A stretch of DNA of 64,000 bases, taken from NCBI GenBank assembly GCA_963921825.1, contig OY997594.1, forward strand, positions 60,683,675-60,747,674. The letters are read 5' to 3'. Under the pieces are notes generated by a model. That model saw nothing but the letters and a program-made list of their open reading frames with translations, searched no databases and was not told the DNA's origin. A program made the position numbers and the translations under genes. Each line of letters opens with the position of its first letter. Position 1 is the stretch's first letter. Of the stretch, positions 45,728-58,882 are shown piece by piece. The stretch is from Erodium maritimum (taxonomy: Eukaryota; Streptophyta; Magnoliopsida; Geraniales; Geraniaceae).

Positions 45728-46309
45728 ATGGCTACTCCGACGATGTTGTCGTCGTTCCAGTACTCGGACAGTCTCACCGTCGTAGGCATCTCGATGTGCA
45801 CCGCCATCGTCTGCGAGGCCATCTCGTGGGTCCTCATCTACCGCACGACCTCCTACAAGTCGCTGCGCTCCTCCATCGACAAAGCCGCCAAAAAGCTCGA
45901 GACCATGAAGACCGACAACCCCAACAAGATCATCGGCAAGAAATCCAAGACCAAGAAGATCGACCGGGTCGAGTCCAGTCTCAAGGAATCCAGCCGCGAC
46001 CTCTCGCTCTTCAAGTTCAAGTCCGGCGCCGTCGTCGCTCTCGTGCTCTTCGTCGTCTTCGGGTTGCTCAATTCGCTCTTCGAAGGCAAGGTCGTGGCCA
46101 AATTGCCCTTCAGGCCCGTGGGGATTGTCATGAAGATGAGTCACAGAGGGTTGCAAGGGGACGATTCCACCGATTGCTCCATGGCCTTTCTGTATTTCCT
46201 GTGCTCCATCAGTATCCGTACCAATTTGCAGAAGTTCCTGGGTTTCTCGCCGCCGAGGGGGGCTAGTCCTGGAGGTCTCTTCCCGATGCCGGATCCGAAG
46301 ACCAACTGA
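45728..46309 (+). CDS. TMCO1: TMCO1-family ER membrane protein (calcium load-activated Ca2+ channel homologue)
   Basis: Single-exon gene of 193 aa, close to TMCO1 family length. Layout fits the family of Oxa1-superfamily proteins: hydrophobic span at about residues 17-38 (LTVVGISMCTAIVCEAISW), a cytosolic basic coiled coil at about 40-95 (KAAKKLETMK...KKSKTKKIDR), a second span at about 98-118 (GAVVALVLFVVFGLLNSLF), the PFRPVGIVMKMSHRGL segment, a third span around 150-165 (CSMAFLYFLCSISI) and the tail LGFSPPRGASPGGLFPMP. In animals TMCO1 is an ER Ca2+ leak channel and part of a multipass translocon; the plant role is inferred. GC-rich, third-position-biased codons contrast with AT-rich surroundings. 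A long antisense frame (45665-46156) is a shadow of this codon bias. Confidence 0.93.
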   Translation: MATPTMLSSFQYSDSLTVVGISMCTAIVCEAISWVLIYRTTSYKSLRSSIDKAAKKLETMKTDNPNKIIGKKSKTKKIDRVESSLKESSRDLSLFKFKSGAVVALVLFVVFGLLNSLFEGKVVAKLPFRPVGIVMKMSHRGLQGDDSTDCSMAFLYFLCSISIRTNLQKFLGFSPPRGASPGGLFPMPDPKTN

Positions 46310-48717
46310 TCCATTTTAGTATGATTTTTCTATTTCTATTTTTACAATTAGATTTGAGTTCATTGGTGAACCTCGGTGCAATTCTAGGATTTCGAATTCA
46401 TAATTGTCTATGATTCTATAACCGAGAAGTAGGATACAATTGGTAATCCAGATTGATCTAATAATTGATCTCTAGACTACAATGCATTTGCGTAACTGGC
46501 TTTAATTTTTTTGAATCAATTAAGCATTTTTGGTGTGTGTTGTGTTCTATAGTTTAAGATTATCATGAAAGTATAAATGCCTGAGTTTACAGTGTGTTTG
46601 AATATGGACATTGTTATATTTCTCCAAATATATACTTGGGCTGTTGTTTTGGATGATTATTTGATATGATGATCATGTTCTATCAAATTTGAAGCAGTAC
46701 ATGTTGAATTGAGGTGTCTTAATAATGAGATGCAAGAGCAAGCACCTCTTACTGATCCTTGAATGTCTGGAAGTTCAGTGCAAACAAATTATGTACTGAT
46801 TAGGACTTGTTCAGTTTGTTATTTCATTGGAATTGGCAAGTTAGGGGGATATGTGGGGGAGAGTCAGTGCATCCACTATGTATTGGTCAATCCATGTGCC
46901 CAAAATAAAAGTGGAAAAATTCAGTTCATCTCGTCTTGCTTTGCTGCATAATTCTGTGAGAAATGACGATTTCTTCTTCTTTTCCTTCTGTGCTAATTGA
47001 ATTATTTGCATAAGCTTTTTTAGACCTCGTTTTATGTATTTTTGCCAAAGTATCCAATGGTTCTTCTGGGTGTGTTTGGAGAATGACTTATGATGTAAGT
47101 CATACTGGAATGAAGGAAATCATATTCAGTTCATTATCAAATGTTTTTGGCATTAGATGATCGGTATCAATAGAGGATGATGAACTGATGAATATCACAT
47201 TCACATGCTAATATGTTATTCACATGCATGAAGATTGACGTATAAACTTCTTATATTGAGTGTATATGTACTAAAGATTTGGTTCGGCTCCTTTACTAAT
47301 CTGAATATTATGGTAGAGGTATTATGTATGCAGGTGGAGTAACGGAATAACAAATATTGTGTAATTGCTCCTCTGAGTCTGAACTGATAGTCTGGGGGCG
47401 GGTTTAAGTTTGGAAACTTGACCTAACATTGGTACTTTCCAGCCTTAGGTTTGTAAACATCATAGTAGTTTAAATTGTAATACGATGTTTATGATTAGTC
47501 CACCTAAGTGTTCCCCTACATATCTATGATTTGTAACTTGTCTGTCACATATTACATGTCTTGTTATGCTATATGAAAGTTGTTGATATGAGAATGAAAG
47601 AGGAGTAGGACTATATGAGAAATGCCATATGTATTGCAATCCTCCATGTAACTTGATGTGTGAGAGAACATGTATGTTTTTGTAACTATGAAATTATAAG
47701 GGTTGATTGGTTTTTGAATTTGATTAGCATAGAGGTATTGCTCTTTTAGCAAGGGATTAGTTTAGATTAAAAAACCATCTATATTAGCCCAGCGGCATTT
47801 TATTTTTATTTTCAAAAATTAGGTTCCTTTCTATTCTAGGTTTGGTTTCTGTGTTTCGAGGTCTTTGGTCCTTTGTCTCCTTTTGCCCTTGCCTGTGAAT
47901 TATGTCTGTAGGATCAAATTATTTTATAGATAAAGATTTCAAGATACTTATCAACTGGTGTGTATAGATTCACATCCTAACAATGTAAGGCTCTACAATT
48001 TTTATGCTCTGCTTTTAGATGGTAAGAGTTGGATGGGGTTTGAAGCAATTGTGGGTCTTGCTGTTCATCATGAGGTATCTTTTTTTTGTAACTTATAATT
48101 ATCTTCTTTGATAATTGTAAAAGGAAGTGTCATGAATTTGTCTTTCTTTGTTGTATTTTGTATAAATTTGTTTGAAAATGACTATTTTATTATTGAAAAT
48201 TTAAAATTTTAAAAATAATAATTAAAGAGCAAAAATCCAAATGTTCATATCTCTTAAATTTCTCACTATATTTTTACTTATTATTTTTTAAATTTAAATT
48301 ACAAGAATAAAATCATTATTTGTATACAAATTATAACAGAAAGACAAGTTTTAAGTACTTTTTCAATTATGAAAAAAAGGGTTATAAATTGTAGTTCTCT
48401 ACTGGTTTGGCTTTTCAATTGTTTGGTGTTCTATGGACTGGGTAGTAAAGGGTTATTGTTTTTTTTTTATCTGTTTGGTGTTTTTCTGGATTGGTTAGTA
48501 AAAAGATGCAAGGAGAAGCAGGATTTTGGTGCCTTAGGGTCCGCAGATGGGATTTGCAGTAGTTGTCTTATGGCCAAAGTTTGGGTTCTTTTTTGTTGTT
48601 TTCACATGGCCTATTTTTTTTTTTTCTTTTCATTTTGTTGTAGTTTCTACGGTGGTGATGGTTGTAGTTTTCTGGTAATGGCTGATGTTTATTAGTGTTT
48701 GGTTTTGTAAGGGTTAT
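46310..48717. other. Gene-free stretch
   Basis: Begins with the TMCO1-like 3' UTR. Otherwise AT-rich DNA. The Phe-rich 108-codon ORF at 48369-48695 has no motif and looks like chance in T-rich sequence. Confidence 0.4.
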
Positions 48718-49303
48718 TGATGTAGAGTGTGTAGCGGAAAGGGGAGTTCTTTATCGAATTCGTTGATTTATGAAGAATACCAAATAAGATAGTTATCAGA
48801 TTCGTTGATTCAAAAGAATATCGAAAGAGATAGATTGAGTTGAAACTTGTTTTTGTGTTTATTAATCAAAATCTGACTTATAATCAAAGCATCATGTGCT
48901 TATATAGCAAACTAAACTCCCAAAGTCCTAATACAATGAGGAAACTATATCCCAAAGTTCTAACTCGAATAAAGGAAACCTCAAATCCTAACACAAAAGG
49001 GAAATAACGAACCGAGCTCTAAAAGTACAATTTTACCCCTCCAGACGACTTCGGATGGCCGAAAAACATCGTACTTAATGGCAAAGCAATGAGTTTTGCT
49101 CGAGAACCCGTTTCAACCCAGAAACTGTTAAGGCTTTGTCAAATTCGGGCACTAATGCATTTCTAGGTTTTCTAGCTGTTGTGTCATTATGTCTTCATGT
49201 TGGACTAAATCATACCCTCCGAGGTGGAGAAGATTCGACCTCGAATCTAGACCCACGCCATCGTCCTCGTACCAAGAATCCCCTTCAAAAGGGGTAAGAT
49301 GCT

Positions 49304-52300
49304 TGTAAGAACCGCCCCCGATCGACTCCGGTTGAACCGGTGACTTTGGACGAAGTTTGACTTTTGGCCGGAAAAGTCAACCAATGACTCCGGAAGTCGT
49401 TCGGGACCTTCCCGGGGCCCAAAAGGCTTAGCCACTATCACGGTTGACTTAATTGGGCCGTTTCCTTTCCGTTGACTGTAATATTGGATGAAGTCAAACC
49501 GGGACTTTTATCGGCCAATTACGACTCGATTTAGAGCGAAATCCGATAAATTTGTATGCTGGAATTTAATTAAGCTAGGAGTGGTCCACACAAGGACAAG
49601 TGTCCATGCTTGCTTGGAAGGGAAGAATTGGGTGTAGTTTGACCCTTATGCCCTTATTAGTTGTTGTTGGGAAGAGATAAGGTAAGGGGGTATTTTGGAC
49701 ACTATCCCATCTAGGTTTATGACCCAATGTGAGGCTCATTTCAGCACAAATACCAAGGCAGCCGAAATTGGGAGAGAGAGAAATGAGAAAATTGGTTTTT
49801 GAGGCTTGAAGAAGAAGAAATGAGGAAAAATGGAAGCTTGAAGCTATCTTCTATCCAAATCCCTTCTAAATCACTTGATTTCTCTTCTACTCTTCATCCT
49901 CAAGGTAAATCTCTCATCTGTTTTCGTTTCTACAACTTTTGGTTCATGCGTTTTGTTGGAGAATGTAAGAACTTGTTGGGTTTTGAAGCTTGAGTTTGGT
50001 TATTGAGGTTTTGGAGGATTTTGATGTTAGATGTTGGTTTTAATTCATGTTTTTGGAGTTTTGATGAAAACCCATGGTGGGTTTTGAAGTAGAGACGTTT
50101 AGGAACTGTTTTTGGAGCTTTAAAAGGTCATCCATGGAGGTTTGGAGGGTAAAAATCGTGAAAACCCGAAGCTGGAGGAAGCAGACGGGTGAACAGTACC
50201 AGGCGTCACGGACCCGTGATGGGTACCGTGACGGAGGACGTCACGGCTCCGTGAGGGAGACCGTGACGGCGCCAGACACGGCTCCGTGAGGAGATCCGTG
50301 ACGGCCCAGTCCACGGATCCGTGACCAGATCCGTGGCAGACCAGTCTTGGTCCCTTTAAACCCCTTTTCGATCTTTTCGTCTACTTCAAGAGTATGTTTT
50401 TGGGTCTTTGCTTGCTTCTTGGTTAAATCTTGATTAGAGTTTGTTGTGTGTCAAGACCTTGGTGTTGCATTCGAGAGACGAAAATCTTTCCGGGATCCGT
50501 TTGAAGAACGGAGGAGAGGTGAAGCGAGCTTTACGGTAGAGAATTGTTAGAGGAAGACCACAAGGTAGGGAAAGTCTTAACTTCTTATTTAAACGCTTAG
50601 TATGCATGTTAGGATAATAAAATCGGAAAGGTCCTAGAATTGTCTATAGGATGCGAATAACTAGAATAATCGTCTTTCAATTACTAATATTTGGATGTGT
50701 CTAGAATGCATGCTTAGGATGAGAATAACTAGTGTAACTCGCTTTCAATACTTTGGAATTGATTTACTGGTAGAGAGGCCGTGATGAGCCCTCGGATTAG
50801 TTGTTGTGCTAGGTTCGAATGCTTGGTTGCTAGTTATTAGGATAATCAAGAGTCTAATGAAACTAGTTTAATTTCATGTTTGATTGGTTGAACGTTACTT
50901 GCTTGGTTGAGTGTTTACGTGTTGAATTAATTGTGTGTTTGAACGGATGATCGAGTATGACTGGTTGTGCCAAGGGGTACAATCAGGTCATCGATGTACC
51001 GATGGTTCGTGACAGGTAAGTATACGGTAAGTGTGGAGTGTTATTAGATGTCTTTATTGTGATGAAAGTGTGATTTGAGAAGTGTTTATTGATGGATGAA
51101 TTATAGTGTATTTTCCTTATTCTTATTCTTGAATGTTTGTTTGTTCGGTTCTGTACTACACCGGGGGGGGGGGGGGGGGGGGGGGGTAATCCGGTGTCGT
51201 TGTGGTGGTTGGAGTTTGGCAGATACTGTGAGTTATTGGTTGAGTATTGGAGCCTGAGGGCATTGGTTACTGGATATTATGAGGATTGATTATTGGAGCC
51301 CGAGGGCATTGGTTACTGGATATTATGAGGATTGATTATTGGAGCCTGAGGGCATTGGTTATTGGACCCTACAGGGCAGTTGGTTGGATTACGTTATGAG
51401 AGATGGTTACTGCGGTTTCACCCAACTGTGTGCGTCCTACGGGAGCACTACTTGGTTCCCTATGAATTATGGTCCTTTGGAGGCATTTCCGAGAATTCCG
51501 ATGATATGCGCCCATTTAGGATTGTTTCCGGTGCCCCGACGCATGTGCCTCCTCTGGACCGAGGGAAAATCTGATATGATATGGGTACTCTGGTGGATCG
51601 GAATATGGGAACCGATGTGATCCTAGAATCTATCCATGGATCGTAGGCTTGATAAAGCGAGTGGTTGGCGTGATATTAATTGCTCCCATGTTAATGAGTT
51701 ATGATTCGTTATAGCATTTTCATGGAATCTTTTAAGTTACTGTTATCGTTGAAAAAGCGATACTATTTCATTACACTGATTCCATAGTTTTTCCATTGAT
51801 GAATAATGTTTAATCGTTCCCAGTTGTGATGGTTTTCTATTTTATTATAATGTTCTCTATTTGTTCTCTGAGAAGTTATCGTTATCCTTGAGAATGCGAT
51901 ATTGTTCTCGTTGTTTTTTTTATTTGTTTATTATACCTTTTGGTCTAAGGGTTTTAAGCACTTTTGTGACATCGATCTAAAGCAGTTTTATTATTAAACT
52001 TGGAGGCTAAAGTTGTTTACGATCTTCCCTACTGAGCGTAAGCTCACCCTTTTTTGTTTATTTATTGTGTGTACAGGTGTACTTGAGATCTGGGAAATTC
52101 GAAGATCGGGAGCTTCCGGATGTCTTGAGGGTTGTATTAGAGATGGGTTGGTCCACATTGTTGAACTTTATTCACCTTATGTTACTTGTCAAGTTTTGAC
52201 ACTATATTTGAAATTTTGGATTAAATTATTGAGAAATATTTTGGACTCGCTTTCAGCTTTAAAAGGGTTTATTACAGTTTTACCACTTTTATCTCAATTG

Positions 52301-52347
52301 TTACAGGTCACGTCTCGAGTCCGGCCAAAACCGGATTTGGGGCGTGA
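49304..52347 (+). mobile_element. Solo LTR (3044 bp) inserted in the gypsy element
   Basis: Starts TGTAAGAACC and ends TTGGGGCGTGACA; TGCT occurs directly on both sides (left 49300-49303, right 52348-52351), so the duplication is 4-5 bp. Ends and the TGAGC-GTAA-GCTCA hairpin (about 52034) resemble those of the LTR family at 7721/19550/58883, but the body is different, so it is a related family. It contains a cluster of palindromic CACGG..CCGTG units (50205-50335), a run of 24 G (51163-51186), and tandem repeats of TTATGAGGATTGATTATTGG (51240-51365). Confidence 0.8.
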
Positions 52348-55300
52348 CATGCTTCACATTGAAGACGTTAGAGGTGCAAACATGGCTTGGGAGGCCCAAC
52401 CGATAAGCGTTCAGATTGTTCTTCTCCACAATTTCGACAGGTCCAATTTTCTTGGCAACTAACTTACTGTATTCGCGGGGCAAAAAGCGATCCTTCGCCA
52501 GGATAGCCCAAACATAGTCGCCCACATCAAACTCAACAGCACATCGTCTTTGGTTAACTTTCTCCTTATATTTGGTCGTAGTAGTAACCAAATGATCCTT
52601 AGTGATCTGATGGACCTGAGTCAATTGTCCCACAAACTCTTCAACAGTAGCATGGGAGTGCACCTTGCTGGACAAAAGAACCAACAGATCAAAAGGGCCT
52701 CTCGGTGATAAGCTATATACCACGTAGAACTGACTGAACCCTGTGGAACGATTAACAACATGGTTATGGGAAAACTTAGCTTGAGGCAGTTTCAGGTCCC
52801 ATGCCTTGGGATGATTCCCAATCAAACTCCGCAGAAGGTTACCAAAGGAGCAATTAACGACCTCTTACTGACCATCCGTCTGAGGGTGATAAGCACTGCT
52901 AAAGTTCAACATTATGTTGACCAAACGCATATACTCCGCCAAAAGTATCCCACAAAGTGAATATCACGATCAGAAACAATAGAAGTAGGCAATCCATGCA
53001 GTCGATACACACCCAGAAAGTATAGTTGTGCCACAGCAACAACATCCGATGTTTTCTTACAAGAGATGAAATGAGCCATCTTGGAGAAGCGATCCACAAC
53101 CATAAAAATGGAATCAGAACCCCGTTAAGTACGTGGTAAACCCAGGAAGAAGTTCATATTTACATCAGACCATGGCTGTGCGGGAATTGGCAAAGGCATG
53201 TACAATCTTGTATTCGTGGAACCACATTTAGCCAACTGACAAACACGGCAACATGCAACAAAACGAACAACTTTCTTGCGCATGGAGGGCCAGAAATACG
53301 AGTCGGCCAGAAGCTAGAAGGTGCGATCATGCCCCACATGCCCTTCGTTGTGGCGTTCCTGAATCATCTTTAAGCGAACGCCGCACCCAGGAATGCACAA
53401 CTGCAAACCGCAAAAGAGGAACCCTGCTTCCAACACAAAATTAGTACCGACTTCCTACTTCAAGCGGAAAAGAACTTGAGAAAAGAAGATTTCATCAAGG
53501 TAAAATTCGAAGAATGAATCGAAACCTGGAACGAAGATATACATCTAAGTTAGCAACCCATGACGGTGATTCATCGCGTCTGCAACACGAGTAGAAACAC
53601 CTGCCTTGTGCTTAATCATGAAAGTAAATTGTTGGAAGTAAGAAATCCAAGACGCATGGAAATGAGAGATCTTATCTTGGCTTCCTAGATGCTTAGAGGG
53701 TCATGATTAGTATAAAGAACAAATTCCCTCTGAAATAGATAGTGGCAAAAATGTCTAACAGCCCGAACAACAACATAGAACTCAACATCATACGTACTGA
53801 AGCGACATTTGGCACCCGATAGCTTCTCACTGAAGAAAGCAACGAGGCGACCCGCTTGACTAAGTATAGCTCCAATACACAACTTTGACGCATCATAGTG
53901 CAATTCAAAAGGTTGGGAGAAATCAGGGAGGACGAGAGTAAGGGCCGAAGTCAGATGACGCTTGATCTCACCAAAGGTTGTTTTCGCGTCTTCTGACTAG
54001 CTGAACCGAGACCCTTTCATGCAATCTGTGATATAATCTATAACGCCAATGAAGTGAGGAATAAAACGCCGATAGAAGGATGCCAAACAATGGAATTTGC
54101 ACACCTTAGTGATAGTGGTACGCTTGGGCCATTGGCACACGATTAGGACCTTAGTCGGGTCAACTTGCAACCCCTCGCGGGAAAACATAAACCTCAGAAA
54201 CTGGATAGAGTCAGTTAGGAAAGCACATTTACAAACAGTCGCGTATAACTTCTCACGACAAAGCACCAACAATACATCACGCATATGCTCAATGTGGTCT
54301 GTCTCGCTTGCACTGTAAACCAGGATATCATCGAAGTAGACAACGGACGGAGGGCCTGATTCATCACCCGCATAATAGTGCTCGGTACGTTGGACATGCC
54401 AAATGGCATAACTAGGCACTCATATAGTCCCTCACGAGTTTTGAAAGAAGTCTTCCACTCGTCACCCATGCGCACTCGAATATGGTGGTAATTACTCTTC
54501 AGCTCCATCTTGCTAAACATAGAAGCACCACCCAATTGATCGAGTAAGTAACCCAAAAGAGGAATAGGGAACCGAGAGCATATCGTAATTTTGTTGATGG
54601 CCTTACTATCAACATACATACGCCAGGAACCATTTTTCTTCGGGGTAAGGAGAGCCAGGACAACGCAAGGACTAAGGCTCTCACGAATTTGGTCTGTAGA
54701 AATAAGATCCTCCATTTGGCGACACATTTCCTCATGTTCACGTGGACTCATACGGTAATGGGGTTGGTCTGGCAGGGAAACACTAGGCACCAAGTCAATT
54801 GGTGTTGTATATCTCGCACGGGAGGCAATTCATAGGGTAGGGACTAAGGAAAAACATCCCCAAATTCTTGGAACAAGGGCTGGACTCGGGCAGGAACAGT
54901 GTTGGGTGTATTAGAAGTGACCAGTGAGCAGCACACAATAAATATCATCCCAACCTCTTCCATGGCACCTTGAAAAGATGCACAGGACAACAGGGCAGCG
55001 ATGGATGACAACTAACAGTAAAAATAATGCCACTGCCACTCTTGGGCTTGGATGGTAGCTTTACAATATTCGTACCTCGGAACAAGAACAAGTAGGTATT
55101 ATCATGCCCATCATGAATAACAGTATTATCATATTTCCAAGGACGACCTATGAGGAGGTGACAAGCATTCATGGGCACCACATCAGAATAAACAACAGCA
55201 TGGTAAGTGGATCCAATGAAAAAGTTAACAAGGACGCGGTTGGAAACTATAACATTTGTACCTTTGCTGAGCCAAGAGAGGCGGTAGGGCTTAGGATGTG

Positions 55301-56570
55301 GTTCAGTCAAGAGAGAAAGCTTGGACACTACGACTTATGCAACCACATTCTCACAACTATCACCATTAATGATCAGATTCCAGACTTTTCTACTGATGGT
55401 GCAAGTGGAATGGAACAAGCTCTTTCAGAGCCACTCGTTTTCAGGGACATGCGGGGTTAGACAAGAACGTCAAAGTACCAATAGAGGACCCACATCACCT
55501 AAAACATATTCTTCGTTGGCTACCTCCGCCAAATCATCATCATATTCATCAAAAACTGGAGCTGAGGCATGATCACCAGCCTTAGTGAACAGGTCATGAG
55601 AGGCAGATTTCGTGTTTCGGCAGTCTGTTTGACGATGACCTAGTTCTCCATAATTGGAGAAGTGCAAGCCGCCCAGACGCTATGGAGGGGTGCAGTACCT
55701 CGCGTCGGTGGAACGACAAACTATGAGGTGCTCGTGCGAGCCGGCTGTGGGGATGAACCCACACCACTGGCTGTTGTAGAGGTTCGGAAGCTACTGGCAC
55801 CACACTTGGCTATTTGTTTCTCTTCTTAGGAAGCACGCTGTTGCGCTTCAACGATTGTTATGAAGTCGAACATATTTAATACATCCTACAATTGGACACA
55901 TAGTCCTCCAATATATCGAGACACCAACTGGAGATCGGAATCTATAAGATCAATACGAGCAAAGTAAGTATAAATTTGGTAGAGTACTCCTTAAATGACC
56001 GGGATCCGTGACAAAGATTTTGGAATCGTTGATACGATTCTTGGTCGAAATTGTACGGTAAGAACACAGTCCGGGTGTGCTTCTTAAACTTTCCCCAATT
56101 TCGATCTTCTGCTTACCATGGTGAACCCTAGTTAGCTTTAGTTGTTGCCACCAAGCCTGCGCACGACCCTGCAAGTGGATTGCAACAAGTGAAACTCTAC
56201 GATCCTTTGGAAATTCCTTGAAGTCCAGAATCTCCTCAACCTGTGAAAACCAGTCCGCGACCTCCTCATGGTTGAGGCTGCCATCGAAATACGGAATCTC
56301 CACCCTGAACCCTTGTTCCCATCGATTATCTGGGACATGGAGAATTGGGGAAAAATTCCTGGTCTCTAGGGCGAAGAGATTATCAACGTTTGTGACAGTC
56401 ACAGCATCGCGACGGAGCATATCATCCATTCTTTGGGATAGTAACTCGACCTATCGCCTCAAATCATCGTTTTCAAGACGAACTAAAGCAATCTCCTCAA
56501 CATTATCAGCACCATTGACGTAGGTGGAAGCCTGAAGATTCTGTCATCGAGGCGGCATCTTCTTGGAACG
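52348..56570 (-). pseudogene. Broken gag-pol of the Ty3/gypsy element
   Basis: On -, in order from 56570: gag (WEQGFRVEIPYFDGSLNHEE...AWWQQLKL, 56110-56350), a knuckle near 55660 that has lost its expected Cys residues (HFSNYGELGHRQTDC), protease region (about 54945-55330), reverse transcriptase ([16 protein letters not shown]...[26 protein letters not shown], 54350-54700, with the YFDD box at about 54335), RNase H (HYDASKLCIGAILSQ..., 53685-53903, with YTNHDP where YTDH is expected), and integrase ([12 protein letters not shown], about 53075-53103, and a C-terminal part in 52352-52825). Order PR-RT-RH-IN identifies Ty3/gypsy. Many stops and frame changes break the frame, so the copy cannot make active proteins. 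Confidence 0.85.
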
Positions 56571-57077
56571 GTGAGGCTCTAATACCAACTGATGTAGAGT
56601 GCGTAGTAGAAAGGGGAGTTCTTTATCGAATTCGTTGATTCTCGAAAACTACCAAACAAGATAGTTATCAGATTCGTTGATTCAAAAGAATATCGAAAGA
56701 GATAGATTGAGTTGAAACTCGTTTTTGTGTCTATTAATAAAAATCTAACTTACAATCAAAGCATCATGTATATAGAAAACTAAACCCCCAAAGTCCTGAT
56801 ACAATAAGGAAACTAAATCCCAAAACCCTAATTCGAATAAAGGAAACCTCAAATCTTAACACAAAAAGGAAATAACAAACCGAAATCTAAAAGTATAATT
56901 TTACCCCTCCATACGACATTGGATGGCCGAAAAACATTGTACATCATAACAAAGCAATGCATTTTGCTCAAAGCCCGTTTCGACCCAAAAAAATGCTAAG
57001 GCTTTGTCAGATTCTAACACTGATGCATTTTCGGGTTTCTAGCTATTGCGTCAATGTCTTCAATTTGGATTGCATCA

Positions 57078-58882
57078 GTTAATAAGGTGTTGCATTTTAG
57101 TACGTTAACTTTCTTTTCTTTCCTTAAAAAGAAAAAAATCAGGAGGAGTCCATGTTAATTATTTGCTGGTATTGAAATTACTCCAATTCAAATTATCAGA
57201 TTATTAGGTGGAGGGTTGAACTAGTATTCTATACTCCAATTCATAATATATGGTTATTAGGTGAATGGTTGAATTATTATTCTAATAAATAATAGATCAT
57301 ATAGAATAAGAAATTTATTAGCATATGAAGTAAATATCGTAAGAGAAGATAGACGTTGATTACAATTAATGTAAAGAGACCTTAAATTTGAGACAATTAA
57401 TTCAACATATCTGAACCTAATATTTAAACCCAAAATCCGTTGTTACAGTTAGTTGATCCTTATATTACATTGTTTTGTTCTTGATGTTCTTTTTTACATT
57501 TTACAACATAAGGATCCATTTAATACAAATTAATCCCAACTTTGGAATCGCAGAATGCCCAAAGGCTGCGATTTCGTGTGGTGTATTTTTTTCACCAAGT
57601 TTCTTATTTTGATCTTTCCTACTTCGTTTCAACTCCGGTTTAATTTTTTCTTGCGCCAAAATTCTTCTTTTTTCAAGATCTATCTATCAAGTAGCATATT
57701 GAATATGTTTTGAACAAAAAAAAAACATGTACAAGCAAAAACACAAATTGTTAACCGTGCACATGACCGTCTCTACATATTAGAGGTGTTAGGAAAAAAA
57801 TTTAAAATGGGCCTTTTTTTAGCAAAATATGTGATATTTTAATAATAAGAAACAAGAGTCATTACAAAGATCAGGATCCTAAAAGGTCCCTGACCAGCAA
57901 ACTCTGGGAGAAAATGATCGTAATCGTAGACAATTTTTGGAAGATAGATAACTCTAATAAACCGAAAAAACTGAAGAGATACGCTTGGTGATGACTCTTT
58001 TCGTTGTGATTAGCACGACCGAACATGAACTCAACAGTAGTAATGAAAGGATGAGCTTGTACCAGAGACCCCTCTCGTTCAAGATGTTTTAGTTATTAAA
58101 ATGAGTCTTTTAATAACTAAAACATAAATATATTCCGATATTTTATTAATATAATAAATAAGTATATATTTGTACGGAGGGGACATAAAAACCTTACTCT
58201 AGTAATTCGTCTAAATATATCTAATAACAAAATTTATATCTCTTATACGATTAAATATACCTTTAGTAGTCTTCGTCCACAACGATCTCCCATTTTCTCC
58301 TTATCCAAACTTAAAAAATATTGCATGAGTTTTGCAAATAACTAGAATGTAGTAAGTTAAAAATTATAATCTAAAAATTATGATTTTCAAACAACTAATT
58401 TTTCAAAAGTCTAATGTGAAGAATTGTTGAAAAGTTTTAAACTAAATCAATGATGATTTCAAGCTAACTATATACATTTCAGTGTAGGTTGTTATAAACT
58501 ATAAACTAATTAATAAAAATAATTGAACAATAATTAATTAATTAACAATACTAATTTTATATTATAAATTGTTCTTCGTGTTTGTCTTTGTTCTCTATAA
58601 TCAAGGTAAGAATTATCATATAATGATATTTTTTTAGAACGAAATAGAATTTGAGAAGAAAATCACAATTAAATAATAAAGAACTTAGAGAAAATAGATT
58701 GGAAGTGTTTAGGATGAACTTAAACCCAAAACTAACCTTATATTTATACATGATTTAGAAGAGAAAAAATACAAAAAAAATAATTTAGAAGAAGGAAAAT
58801 ATTATTTTGGAAACAAAATTCAATTAGATTCAAGATTAGGAACATAAATCGTTTGTTTTGGAATATTGAATTTAATTTTATA
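57078..58882. other. AT-rich gene-free stretch
   Basis: No coding signal seen. Contains a ~95-bp remnant of the foldback family at 57621-57715, listed separately. Confidence 0.4.
57621..57715 (+). mobile_element. Remnant of the foldback element arm
   Basis: Matches the arm at about 17808-17905: CGTTTCAACTCCG, TTTTTTCTTGCGCCAA, ATTCTT, TTTTTTCAAGA, CAAGTAG and ATATGTTTTGA appear in the same order and spacing. No second arm or terminus was found nearby, so it is a decayed or partial copy. Confidence 0.6.

Larger units (their letters stand above)
48718..57077 (-). mobile_element. Degenerate Ty3/gypsy retrotransposon with both LTRs
   Basis: LTRs at 48718-49212 (3' LTR in element orientation, 495 bp) and 56590-57077 (5' LTR, 488 bp), both TGATGTAGAGTG...ATCA on +. 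They differ at a good number of positions, so the insertion is old. Flanks GTTAT (48713-48717) and GTTAA (57078-57082) are a nearly matched target duplication. A primer-binding site (TTGGTATTAGAGCC on -) touches the 5' LTR at 56575-56589. A polypurine stretch (GGAGGGTA on -) borders the 3' LTR. Removing the later solo LTR at 49304-52347, the element is about 5.3 kb. Confidence 0.88.

Noticed and set aside
45665-46156. 163-codon ORF on -, Asp/Gly/Leu-rich
   Set aside because: Shadow of the strongly codon-biased TMCO1-like gene.
48369-48695. 108-codon Phe-rich ORF
   Set aside because: T-rich DNA beside an LTR; no motif, chance ORF likely.
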